DNA of 6,275 nt from an uncultured Collinsella sp. (GCA_902475475.1 CABRZY010000107.1:1-6275); one strand, 5' to 3'; shown: positions 1-6,157, numbered from the stretch's first letter. Numbers and translations: made by a program. Notes: generated by a model from the sequence alone, not told the origin.

Positions 1-23
1 TTCCCCGCCACCTTGAATTGACT

Positions 24-53
24 AGGACCTCTGCAAAGGGGTCCTTTTCTTTT
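24..53 (+). terminator. Intrinsic terminator of a gene to the left
   Basis: A 9-bp stem (24-32 pairing with 37-45, one G-T wobble) closes on a GCAA tetraloop at 33-36. It is followed at once by a T-rich run (TTTTCTTTT, 45-53). This is the standard form of a Rho-independent terminator for transcription running left to right. The gene it ends lies outside the window. It isolates the following repeat array and the GH5-like gene from upstream transcription. Confidence 0.85.
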
Positions 54-65
54 ATCGAGGGCTCT

Positions 66-299
66 GCGGAAATTGCGTCCCGGAATTTGGCTTCAGAGTG
101 GGATGCGTTTTCCGCTTTGATGTCGCTTGGGAAAGCGCGACCCGGAATCCGGCGTCAGAATGGGACGTGCTTTCCTTTTGCGGCCTTTGGCGGAAACTGC
201 GTCCCAGATCTCGCGCTCAGAACGGGATGCATTTTCCGATTGAGGCCTCGAACGGAAAATGCATCCCAGTCTTTTGCGAAAAACGGGATGCGCTTTCCG
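66..299. repeat. Array of four tandem inverted repeats (REP/BIME-like)
   Basis: Four related imperfect palindromes lie in tandem. Arms are 66-81/100-115, 130-143/162-175, 191-205/224-238 and 253-267/285-299; loops are 17-18 bases. The half-site is roughly CGGAAANTGCGTCCC, and the partner arm is its complement. Loops 1-3 are themselves related, ending in a TCAGA-like stretch before the right arm. Unit starts are ~62 bases apart. The right arm of unit 3 is also a perfect 15-base complement of the left arm of unit 4, so alternative pairing is possible. The array lies between a terminator and the leader of the next gene, which is typical of repetitive extragenic palindromic elements. Function and family are not recognised. 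No coding frame is credible here because the period is not a multiple of three and six-frame translations show only garbled repeats. Confidence 0.9.
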
Positions 300-420
300 G
301 CGCTTACTTCCGACGTGCGCGCACATCTCGGCGCACCAGCTCGTGCCCACCTGTCCCAGACATTCCTCCCACTTTTGCGCCACTTTGTAGACCGTTCGGT
401 CGCCTGTCTGCATGCGCGGG
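300..420. other. Non-coding stretch upstream of the GH5-like gene
   Basis: No gene is supported here. A perfect 10-base palindrome, GTGCGCGCAC, lies at 315-324. A short inverted repeat (GACCG-TT-CGGTC, 390-401) lies about 20 bases before the candidate -10 box, where a regulator could bind. Neither matches a regulator site I recognise. The rest looks like ordinary intergenic sequence. Confidence 0.5.
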
Positions 421-426
421 TATACT
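398..426 (+). promoter_or_regulatory. Possible promoter of the GH5-like gene and rsmI
   Basis: TATACT at 421-426 matches five of six bases of the sigma-70 -10 consensus. At 17-base spacing the -35 position (398-403) is poor, so the promoter would need an activator or is weak. The short inverted repeat at 390-401 overlaps this -35 position. Transcription would start near 433 and give a leader of about 60 bases containing the hairpin at 456-474. Confidence 0.4.
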
Positions 427-455
427 CAAATCGATAGATATGTCATGCAAGAGCG

Positions 456-474
456 ATGCGGGCTTAGCCCGTAT
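456..474 (+). promoter_or_regulatory. Leader hairpin just upstream of the ribosome binding site
   Basis: An 8-bp stem (456-463 with 467-474, one G-T pair) encloses a 3-base TTA loop. It ends six bases before the purine-rich ribosome binding site of the GH5-like gene. No T run follows, so it is not an ordinary terminator. It could stabilise the mRNA end or affect translation; that role is inference. Confidence 0.5.
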
Positions 475-480
475 GATTCA

Positions 481-488
481 AAAGGGGG
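481..488 (+). promoter_or_regulatory. Ribosome binding site that sets the GH5-like start
   Basis: AAAGGGGG lies five bases before ATG 494. Upstream in-frame starts (ATG 473, GTG 98) lack such a site, and the frame before 494 runs through the repeat array with no family resemblance. GTG 491 would leave only two bases of spacing. ATG 494 is therefore preferred. Confidence 0.75.
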
Positions 489-493
489 CAGTG

Positions 494-1555
494 ATGGAGA
501 GGATACTCGGCGTTAATCTCTCTGGCTGGTTTATTCCCGAGCCTTGGGTGACCCCGTCGCTATACGCGGCGACCGGTGCATCCAACGCGGCCGAGCTGCA
601 GGAGGCCATGGGCACCGCCGCCTATAACGAGCGCATGCGCCGTCATTACGAGACGTTTGTGAGCGAGGACGATTTCCGCCGCATGGCGCAGATTGGCCTC
701 AATGCCGTGCGTCTGCCGGTACCCTGGTATGCCTTTGGCTCGCAGGAGTCCGATGCGTCCTACATCTCGGTTGTCGACTACATCGACCGTGCAATTGAGT
801 GGGCTGCCAAGTACGACATCCGCGTGCTGCTTGATCTAGCAACTGTGCCCGGTGGCCAGGGCGATTCCAACGATTCGCCCGCCACGCCGGAGGCTGTTGC
901 CGAGTGGCATTCGTCCACCAACGGTCGTCATGTCGCACTCGACGTGCTCGAGCGCCTGGCCGATCGCTACGGCGAGGCCGAGAGCCTGCTGGGCATTGAG
1001 CTGCTGGATACGCCGCAGATGAGTGTCCGCAAGAGCCTCTTCACCATGACGGATGGCATTCCTGCGCACTACCTGCGCAACTTCTATCGCGATGCCTATG
1101 AGCTCGTCCGTTCGTATATGCCCGAGGATAAGATCGTCGTCTTTTCGTCTTCGGGACATCCCAGCGAGTGGAAGCATTTTATGCGCGGCGCTAAGTACAA
1201 GAACGTCTACATGGACCTTCACCTGTACCATTACCGCGACGAGTATGCGCTCGATATCACGAGCCCTCGCGGGCTGACGACGGCGATTTCGCGTAACAAG
1301 CGCGAGCTTAAAGAAGCGATTTCGACTGGGTTCCCCGTGCTGGTGGGCGAATGGTCGGGCGCGGCGATCTTTGCCAACTCGTCGGTTACGCCCGAGGGCC
1401 GCAATGCCTACGAGCGCGTGTTTATCGCCAACCAACTGGCTTCGTTTGCACCGGCTGCCGGTTGGTTCTTCCAAACGTGGAAGACCGAGAAGCGCATTGC
1501 AGCATGGGACGCCCGCGCGGCGCTCGGTACGCTCGAGCGTGGCATGATTGAATAG
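494..1555 (+). CDS. GH5 family (exo-1,3-beta-glucanase-like) protein lacking the acid/base Glu
   Basis: This 353-aa protein resembles glycoside hydrolase family 5 of the fungal exo-1,3-beta-glucanase type. The N-terminal GVNLSGW...EPW..PSL block (residues 6-23), the SEDDF..M...GLNAVRLPV stretch (57-76), the DLHLYHY segment (241-247), GEWSG (285-289) and GWFFQTWKTE (323-332) all align by eye with that group. The nucleophile position is kept as Glu286, as are Arg73, His243 and Tyr245. The usual LLNEP motif reads LLDTP (170-174), so Thr173 replaces the acid/base Glu and Asp172 the Asn. The usual DLHGAPG motif reads DLATVPG, losing the conserved His (Ala116). There is no signal peptide or membrane segment, so it is cytoplasmic. 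It may be a pseudoenzyme, a carbohydrate-binding protein or an enzyme with altered chemistry; substrate is unknown. The fold assignment is firm, hydrolase activity is not. The next gene, rsmI, starts seven bases after the stop. Confidence 0.85.
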   Translation: MERILGVNLSGWFIPEPWVTPSLYAATGASNAAELQEAMGTAAYNERMRRHYETFVSEDDFRRMAQIGLNAVRLPVPWYAFGSQESDASYISVVDYIDRAIEWAAKYDIRVLLDLATVPGGQGDSNDSPATPEAVAEWHSSTNGRHVALDVLERLADRYGEAESLLGIELLDTPQMSVRKSLFTMTDGIPAHYLRNFYRDAYELVRSYMPEDKIVVFSSSGHPSEWKHFMRGAKYKNVYMDLHLYHYRDEYALDITSPRGLTTAISRNKRELKEAISTGFPVLVGEWSGAAIFANSSVTPEGRNAYERVFIANQLASFAPAAGWFFQTWKTEKRIAAWDARAALGTLERGMIE

Positions 1556-1561
1556 GTTGAT

Positions 1562-2440
1562 ATGACGCAAAACAGCGCCCATACGGGCAAACTCTATGTG
1601 GTCGGCACGCCCATCGGCAACCTGGGCGACCTGTCCCCGCGCGTTGGCGAGGCGTTTGCCGCCGCCGATGCCATCTGCTGCGAAGACACGCGTGTGACGT
1701 CAAAGCTGCTGATGCACCTGGGCATTTCCAAGCCGCTTGTCCGTTGCGACGAGAATGTGATCGCCAGCCGCGCCGCCGGCCTGGTCGACCGTCTGCTGGC
1801 GGGGGAGACCCTCGCCTTTGCCTCGGACGCCGGCATGCCGAGCGTGTCCGATCCCGGCCAGGCGCTGGTCGAGGCGGCACGTGAGGCCGATGTGCCCGTC
1901 GAAGTTATTCCCGGGCCCTCCGCTTGCGTTACGGCGCTTGTTTCGTCCGGCATTCCCTGTGAGCACTTTTTCTTCGAGGGCTTTTTGGGCCGCAAGCATG
2001 GCGACCGCGTGCGTCGACTGCAGCGTCTTGCCGTGGTGCCCGGTGCGCTCATCTTCTACGAGTCTCCACATCGCATCGCGGCGACGCTCGAGGCCGTGGC
2101 CGAGGTCTTTCCCCAGCGCGAGGTCGCTGTCTGCCGCGAGCTTACCAAGCTGCATGAGGAGGTCCTGCGCGGGCCCGCTGCCCAGCTTGCCGAGGAGCTG
2201 CGTGCTCGCGGCGAGGTAAAGGGCGAGATTGCGCTGGTCATCGCGCCGCCGAGCGAGGATGAGGAGGCCGGTATCGTGCCGGTTGGCGCCGCGGCAGTGG
2301 ATCCCGACGAGGCCCTGCGCGAGGATATCCGCGCCGCGCTCGAGGAGGGGGAGCCCGCGTCTGCGGTGGCCAAGCGCCTGTCGCAGAAGTACTCGCGCCG
2401 TAAGCGCGATGTCTATGCCATGGTGCTCGATATGCAATAG
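1562..2440 (+). CDS. rsmI: 16S rRNA (cytidine(1402)-2'-O)-methyltransferase RsmI
   Basis: The 292-aa product is RsmI, which uses S-adenosylmethionine to 2'-O-methylate C1402 in the ribosomal decoding centre. The tetrapyrrole-methylase-type fold is shown by VVGTPIGNLGDLSPR (residues 13-27), CEDTR (40-44), SDAGMPSVSDPG (88-99), IPGPSA (116-121), FEGFLGRK (138-145), YESPHR (166-171), CRELTKLHEE (191-200) and GEIALVI (221-227). The C-terminal tail from about 248 (ALREDIRAAL...SRRKRDVYAMVL) is the small domain usual in this family. Length is normal. The usual SDAGTP is SDAGMP here, a mild change. The start has only a weak upstream AGG (1554-1556) that overlaps the stop of the GH5-like gene, which suggests translational coupling. 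It is a cytoplasmic ribosome maturation enzyme. Confidence 0.97.
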   Translation: MTQNSAHTGKLYVVGTPIGNLGDLSPRVGEAFAAADAICCEDTRVTSKLLMHLGISKPLVRCDENVIASRAAGLVDRLLAGETLAFASDAGMPSVSDPGQALVEAAREADVPVEVIPGPSACVTALVSSGIPCEHFFFEGFLGRKHGDRVRRLQRLAVVPGALIFYESPHRIAATLEAVAEVFPQREVAVCRELTKLHEEVLRGPAAQLAEELRARGEVKGEIALVIAPPSEDEEAGIVPVGAAAVDPDEALREDIRAALEEGEPASAVAKRLSQKYSRRKRDVYAMVLDMQ

Positions 2441-2464
2441 ATGGAGGATATCCAGCCCTTGCGC

Positions 2465-2470
2465 TAGAAT
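2465..2470 (+). promoter_or_regulatory. metG: Possible -10 box for metG
   Basis: TAGAAT matches five of six -10 consensus bases and lies in the 69-base gap between rsmI and metG, about 40 bases before the start codon. No good -35 box is seen at normal spacing (2442-2447 reads TGGAGG). metG may also be read from the rsmI transcript, as no terminator separates them. Confidence 0.4.
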
Positions 2471-2495
2471 CATCCCCTGTATGCAACGTTTTTCT

Positions 2496-2500
2496 GGAGG
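2496..2500 (+). promoter_or_regulatory. metG: metG ribosome binding site
   Basis: GGAGG lies nine bases before ATG 2510 and fixes the metG start. The catalytic domain motif begins within the first ten residues, which agrees. Confidence 0.85.
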
Positions 2501-2509
2501 ACAAACCCC

Positions 2510-4111
2510 ATGGATCAAAGTAAGCCTTCGTTCTTTATCACGACGCCCATCTACTACGTCAACGCCGATCCGCACCTGGGCACGGCTTATTCCACCATCA
2601 TCGCCGACGTTCAGGCTCGCTATCGCCGCTCCGCCGGCTATAACGTCAAGTTCCTGACCGGCATGGACGAGCACGGCGAGAAGGTCGCCGAGGCCGCAGC
2701 CAAGCACAACATGACGCCTCAGGAGTGGACCGACAGCCAGGCTCCGCACTTCAAGGAGCTTTGGAACAAGCTCGAGATCTCCAACGACGACTTCATCCGC
2801 ACCACCGAGCCGCGCCAGCACCATGCCGTGCAGTACCTGTGGGAGCGCATGAAGGAGTCCGGCTACCTGTATAAGGGCAGCTACGATGGCTGGTACTGTG
2901 TACCCGACGAGACCTACTTCACTGATACGCAGGTCCAGAAGGGCGACGAGGAGTACGGCAGCGTCGGCCAGCACCTGTGCCCCGACTGCCACCGTCCGCT
3001 GGAGCGCGTGCAGGAGGAGTCCTACTTCTTTAAGCTTTCTGCCTTCCAGGACAAGCTGCTCAAGCTCTATGACGAGCACCCCGACTTTGTCGAGCCTGCG
3101 TTCCGTATGAACGAGGTACGCAGCTTTGTCGAGGGCGGCCTTAACGACCTTTCCGTGAGCCGCACGAGCTTTGACTGGGGCATTCAGGTCCCGTTTGACG
3201 AGGGCCACGTGACGTACGTGTGGTTCGATGCGCTGCTCAACTACATGACGGCCGTCGGCTACGGTGTCGACACCGACGAGGCGCGTGCCGAGCTGGCCTA
3301 TCGCTGGCCCGCGCAGTTCCACATCGTGGGTAAGGACATCATCCGCTTCCACTGCGTCATTTGGCCCGCCATGCTCATGGCCATCGGCGAGGCCCTGCCC
3401 GAGCACGTCTTTGCCCACGGCTTCCTGACCGTGCGCAATGCCGAGACCGGCAAGGCCGAGAAGATGTCCAAGAGCCGCGGTAACGCCATCGCTCCGCAGG
3501 ACGTTATCGACATGCTGGGTGTCGAGGGCTATCGCTACTACTTTATGACCGACGTCGTCCCCGGCACCGACGGTGCCATCAGCTTCGACCGCATGGAGCA
3601 GGTCTACAACGCCGACCTGGCCAACAGCTGGGGCAACCTTATCTCGCGTTCGCTCAACATGAGCGGCAAGTACTTTGACGGTTGCGCGCCCGCCAAGCCC
3701 GCATCGTTCGATGCGTTCGACAACCCGCTGGCAAAGATCGCCGATGGTCTGGTCGAGCGCTACATGGCCAAGATGGACGTGCTCGATTACGGTGGAGCCA
3801 AGGACGAGGTCATGGAGCTCATCCACGCCGCCAACCACTACATCGAGGACTCCGAGCCTTGGGCACTTGCCAAGGACGAGGCCAAGGCTGACGAGCTGGC
3901 GTTTGTGATCTACAACCTGCTCGAGGCCATCCGCATTGCCGCTCACCTGCTGATGCCGCTCATGCCCCAGACTTCTGCCGAGGCTCTGCGCCGCCTGTCC
4001 TGCGAGGACGAGGCCGCGAGCGACGATCTCAAGGGCATTTGCGCTTGGGGCCTGCTTGCTGGTGGTCAGCCCGTCGAGAAGGGCGATCCGCTGTTCCCGC
4101 GTCTGGGCTAA
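2510..4111 (+). CDS. metG: Methionyl-tRNA synthetase
   Basis: This 533-aa class I synthetase charges tRNA-Met with methionine using ATP, for initiation and elongation. The Rossmann domain starts at once (FFITTPIYYVNADPHLGTAY, residues 8-27) with the HIGH-type motif as HLGT (22-25). The KMSKS loop is exact at 318-322. GMDEHG (51-56), YVWFDALLNY (236-245) and HIVGKDIIRFH (271-281) are typical catalytic segments. A zinc-knuckle insertion is visible with Cys130, Cys157 and Cys160; the second ligand position is Asp133 where many relatives have Cys. The helical anticodon-binding domain covers about 365-533. It ends there, without the C-terminal Trbp111-like tRNA-binding domain found in B. subtilis-type enzymes, so this is the short form. 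A strong terminator follows 39 bases after the stop. Confidence 0.98.
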   Translation: MDQSKPSFFITTPIYYVNADPHLGTAYSTIIADVQARYRRSAGYNVKFLTGMDEHGEKVAEAAAKHNMTPQEWTDSQAPHFKELWNKLEISNDDFIRTTEPRQHHAVQYLWERMKESGYLYKGSYDGWYCVPDETYFTDTQVQKGDEEYGSVGQHLCPDCHRPLERVQEESYFFKLSAFQDKLLKLYDEHPDFVEPAFRMNEVRSFVEGGLNDLSVSRTSFDWGIQVPFDEGHVTYVWFDALLNYMTAVGYGVDTDEARAELAYRWPAQFHIVGKDIIRFHCVIWPAMLMAIGEALPEHVFAHGFLTVRNAETGKAEKMSKSRGNAIAPQDVIDMLGVEGYRYYFMTDVVPGTDGAISFDRMEQVYNADLANSWGNLISRSLNMSGKYFDGCAPAKPASFDAFDNPLAKIADGLVERYMAKMDVLDYGGAKDEVMELIHAANHYIEDSEPWALAKDEAKADELAFVIYNLLEAIRIAAHLLMPLMPQTSAEALRRLSCEDEAASDDLKGICAWGLLAGGQPVEKGDPLFPRLG

Positions 4112-4150
4112 GACGCCGCGCGCCATATCGGCAATTTGCTGTTTAGCTGT

Positions 4151-4187
4151 AAGGGCATGGCCGCCACGGTCCATGCCCTTTTGTTTC
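4151..4187 (+). terminator. Intrinsic terminator after metG
   Basis: A perfect 10-bp stem (4151-4160 with 4171-4180, AAGGGCATGG and its complement) encloses a 10-base loop and runs into TTTTGTTT. It lies between metG and rsmA and leaves only about 31 bases before the rsmA start, so it either separates two operons or acts as a partial attenuator. Confidence 0.92.
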
Positions 4188-4206
4188 AAGACGCCGCCAT
4201 CATGCT

Positions 4207-4213
4207 AAGGAGG
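4207..4213 (+). promoter_or_regulatory. rsmA: Strong ribosome binding site of rsmA
   Basis: AAGGAGG is a full anti-Shine-Dalgarno match, five bases before ATG 4219. It decides the start and implies efficient translation. Confidence 0.9.
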
Positions 4214-4218
4214 CAACT

Positions 4219-5079
4219 ATGACAACTTCGCCTTTGGCAAACCCCACGGCAACAAGGGAGCTGCTGGAGGAGTTTGGCCTTGCGACCAAGCATCGCCTGG
4301 GCCAAAACTTCCTGATCGACAACCATGTGATCGAGCGCATCTGCGAGCTTTCCGAGCTCACGGGCGATGAGCGCGTGCTCGAGGTTGGCCCGGGCGTTGG
4401 TACGCTCACGCTTGCGCTGCTGCAGGAGGCGGCGTGCGTCACGTCGATCGAGGCCGACCCCGAGCTCGAGCCGGTGCTCGACGCCCATGCCGCCGACTAT
4501 GCCAACTTCCGCTTTATCATGGGCGACGCGCTCAGGGTGGGCCCGGAGCAGATTGAGCAGGCTGCGGGCGGTGAGCCGACGGTGTTTGTCGCGAACCTGC
4601 CCTATAACGTGGCGGCGACGATCATCCTGCAGTTCTTCCAGACGATGCCGGCGCTCAAGCGTGCCGTCGTCATGGTGCAAAAGGAGGTTGCCGATCGCAT
4701 TGCCGCAGTGCCGGGCAACAAGACCTATGGCGGCTATACGGCAAAGCTCGGCCTGTATGCGCAGGTGACGGGTCGCTTTGAGGTGCCGCCGCGCTGCTTT
4801 ATGCCGGCGCCGCACGTGGACTCGGCCGTCGTGCGTATCGACCGTGTTGACGGCGTGGTGCCCGAAGGACTCGATCGCGAATTTGTGGCCCGCGTGATTG
4901 ATGCTGCATTTGCTCAGCGTCGCAAGACCATCCGCAATTCTATGAGCGCCAACGGCTTTGCCAAGGACGTGCTCGATGCCGCCTTTGAGGCTTGCGGTAT
5001 CGCACCCACCACGCGCGCCGAGACGCTTGATGTTGCCGACTTTGTCCGCCTGGCCCAGGAGCTAATCCATGATGCCTAA
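4219..5079 (+). CDS. rsmA: 16S rRNA (adenine(1518)-N6/adenine(1519)-N6)-dimethyltransferase
   Basis: The 286-aa product is RsmA (KsgA), which dimethylates two adjacent adenosines in the last 16S rRNA helix during small-subunit maturation. The family opening KHRLGQNFLID is at residues 24-34. The S-adenosylmethionine site is EVGPGVGTLT (55-64), with the acidic end of the next strand at IEAD (77-80) and MGDAL (101-105). The catalytic motif is NLPY (126-129). QKEVADR (154-160), FMPAPHVDSAV (194-204) and FAQRRKTIRN (231-240) are further family signatures, and the C-terminal helical domain is present. Length is normal. Its stop overlaps the tatD start, so the two are translationally coupled. In B. 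subtilis the gene lies near metS and yabD (tatD), which agrees with the setting here. Loss of RsmA is classically linked to kasugamycin resistance. Confidence 0.97.
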   Translation: MTTSPLANPTATRELLEEFGLATKHRLGQNFLIDNHVIERICELSELTGDERVLEVGPGVGTLTLALLQEAACVTSIEADPELEPVLDAHAADYANFRFIMGDALRVGPEQIEQAAGGEPTVFVANLPYNVAATIILQFFQTMPALKRAVVMVQKEVADRIAAVPGNKTYGGYTAKLGLYAQVTGRFEVPPRCFMPAPHVDSAVVRIDRVDGVVPEGLDREFVARVIDAAFAQRRKTIRNSMSANGFAKDVLDAAFEACGIAPTTRAETLDVADFVRLAQELIHDA

Positions 5080-5986
5080 TGCCGCACGCGTGACGTTTAC
5101 CAAGAAAAAGAAGACGGTTACCTGCCCCGTGCCCTTGGCACCGCTTGCCGACACGCATGCGCATCTGCTTTCGTTTTGGGGCAAAGAAGTGCCCGAGACG
5201 CTCGTGCGCGCCAAAGCCGCGGGCGTCGACCTGTTGGTGACGATGTTCGATCCCATCGCTGACAAACGCAGCGTGGCGGACTATAGCGACTGGCTCGTGC
5301 GCGAAATTCTGCCGATGCGGGATATTCCGCAGATCAAGTATCTTGCCGGCGTGCATCCGTATGGCGCGCCGGACTATACCGACGACGTTCACGCACAGGT
5401 CGTTGCCGCACTCGATGACCCCTTATGCGCCGGTATTGGCGAAATCGGCCTGGACTACCACATGGACTATGACGACGATATCGCGCCGGCACCCCATAAC
5501 GTGCAGATTGACTGCATGGCGCGCCAACTCGAGCTTGCCGTGTGCCGTAACGTGCCGGTGGAGCTGCATCTGCGCCACGAGGACACGGACTATGAGCGTA
5601 CCTCGCACGTGGACGCCTACAACGTGTTGCGCGAGGTCGGCGTGCCCCAGGCCGGTTGTGTGCTGCACTGCTTTGGCGAGGACCGCGCCACGATGGAGCG
5701 CTTTGTGGAGCTGGGCTGCTATATCGCCTATGGTGGTGCGGCCACCTTTAAGCGCAACGACGACGTGCGCGAGGCATTTGCGGCAACCCCACTCGATCGA
5801 ATTTTGTTCGAGACGGATTGCCCGTATATGGCTCCGGAGCCCATCCGCAGTCTTGAATGCGAGCCCGCAATGATTTCCATTACGGCAAACGCGCTGGTTA
5901 ACGACCGTGTCGATCGCACTGGTGAGGATGCCGAAACAATCGCGCAAGCCGCTTGGGAAAATGCTCGCAAACTTTTTCAAAAATAG
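5069..5986 (+). CDS. tatD: TatD family metal-dependent hydrolase
   Basis: This 305-aa protein belongs to the TatD branch of the amidohydrolase fold, cytoplasmic enzymes with a two-metal site; some members are 3'-5' DNases. Visible metal ligands are DTHAH (residues 28-32), Glu125 in GEIGLDYH (124-131), ELHLRH (165-170), His200 in LHCF and Asp250 in ETDCPYMAP (248-256). The ending ENARKLF (297-303) is usual. The start overlaps rsmA by 11 bases; AGGAG at 5057-5061 is seven bases before ATG 5069, with a second in-frame ATG three bases on. The first 27 residues are an extension beyond typical TatD proteins, which begin almost at the DTH motif, and contain a Lys-rich patch (TKKKKT, 11-16). The family is clear, but the exact substrate is not, and a paralogue role is possible. 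Confidence 0.93.
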   Translation: MMPNAARVTFTKKKKTVTCPVPLAPLADTHAHLLSFWGKEVPETLVRAKAAGVDLLVTMFDPIADKRSVADYSDWLVREILPMRDIPQIKYLAGVHPYGAPDYTDDVHAQVVAALDDPLCAGIGEIGLDYHMDYDDDIAPAPHNVQIDCMARQLELAVCRNVPVELHLRHEDTDYERTSHVDAYNVLREVGVPQAGCVLHCFGEDRATMERFVELGCYIAYGGAATFKRNDDVREAFAATPLDRILFETDCPYMAPEPIRSLECEPAMISITANALVNDRVDRTGEDAETIAQAAWENARKLFQK

Positions 5987-5989
5987 TTC

Positions 5990-6018
5990 TTGCGTTCGTG
6001 GTGGCGCTCCGTTATTCT
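5990..6018 (+). promoter_or_regulatory. Probable promoter of tRNA-Leu
   Basis: A TTGCGT -35-like hexamer (5990-5995) is followed after exactly 17 bases by TATTCT (6013-6018). TCTAAT at 6016-6021 is a second -10 option. Either places the start a few bases before the mature tRNA end at 6030. The -35 box matches only three of six consensus bases. Confidence 0.6.
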
Positions 6019-6029
6019 AATTTCTGCAC

Positions 6030-6116
6030 GCGGGCGTGGCGGAATTGGCAGACGCGTACGGTTCAGGTCCGTATGGGGGCAACCCCATGAAGGTTCAAGT
6101 CCTTTCGCCCGCACCA
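6030..6116 (+). tRNA. tRNA-Leu (anticodon CAG)
   Basis: A full class II tRNA folds by eye. The acceptor stem is GCGGGCG (6030-6036) with CGCCCGC (6106-6112). The anticodon stem is 6057-6061 with 6069-6073, and its loop TTCAGGT puts anticodon CAG at 6064-6066, reading CUG. The long variable arm (6074-6078 with 6083-6087, GCAA loop) identifies the leucine type. The T arm has loop TTCAAGT (6094-6100). The discriminator is A6113, and the CCA end is encoded (6114-6116). It stands alone with its own promoter and terminator, 43 bases after tatD. Confidence 0.99.
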
Positions 6117-6127
6117 TTAAATGAAAG

Positions 6128-6153
6128 AGCTCCCAGCAATGGGAGCTTTTTTT
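6128..6153 (+). terminator. Intrinsic terminator of tRNA-Leu
   Basis: An 8-bp stem (AGCTCCCA at 6128-6135 with 6140-6147) closes on a GCAA tetraloop and runs into a seven-T tract (6147-6153). It begins 11 bases after the CCA end. The A-rich bases 6121-6126 could extend the stem against the T run. Confidence 0.93.
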
Positions 6154-6157
6154 GTTA

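Noticed and set aside
66..299. CRISPR array
   Set aside because: Units are long imperfect palindromes with related loops and only four copies; there are no unique spacers and no cas genes.
18..437. Open frame of 139 codons on the + strand, and one of 106 codons on the - strand, over the repeat array
   Set aside because: Both only translate the palindromic repeats in shifting frames, one crosses the terminator at 24-53, and neither has a ribosome binding site or family resemblance.
98..493. N-terminal extension of the GH5-like protein to GTG 98
   Set aside because: It would encode the repeat array; the GH5 similarity begins at residue 6 from ATG 494, which has a good ribosome binding site.
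1700..4189. Very long open frame (829 codons) on the - strand across rsmI and metG
   Set aside because: It is antisense to two firmly identified genes, its translation shows no domain, and GC-rich third positions readily keep such a frame open.
5971..5986. Terminator at the end of tatD
   Set aside because: TTTTT and AAAAA separated by one C are complementary, but there is no GC stem and the stretch encodes the last residues and stop.
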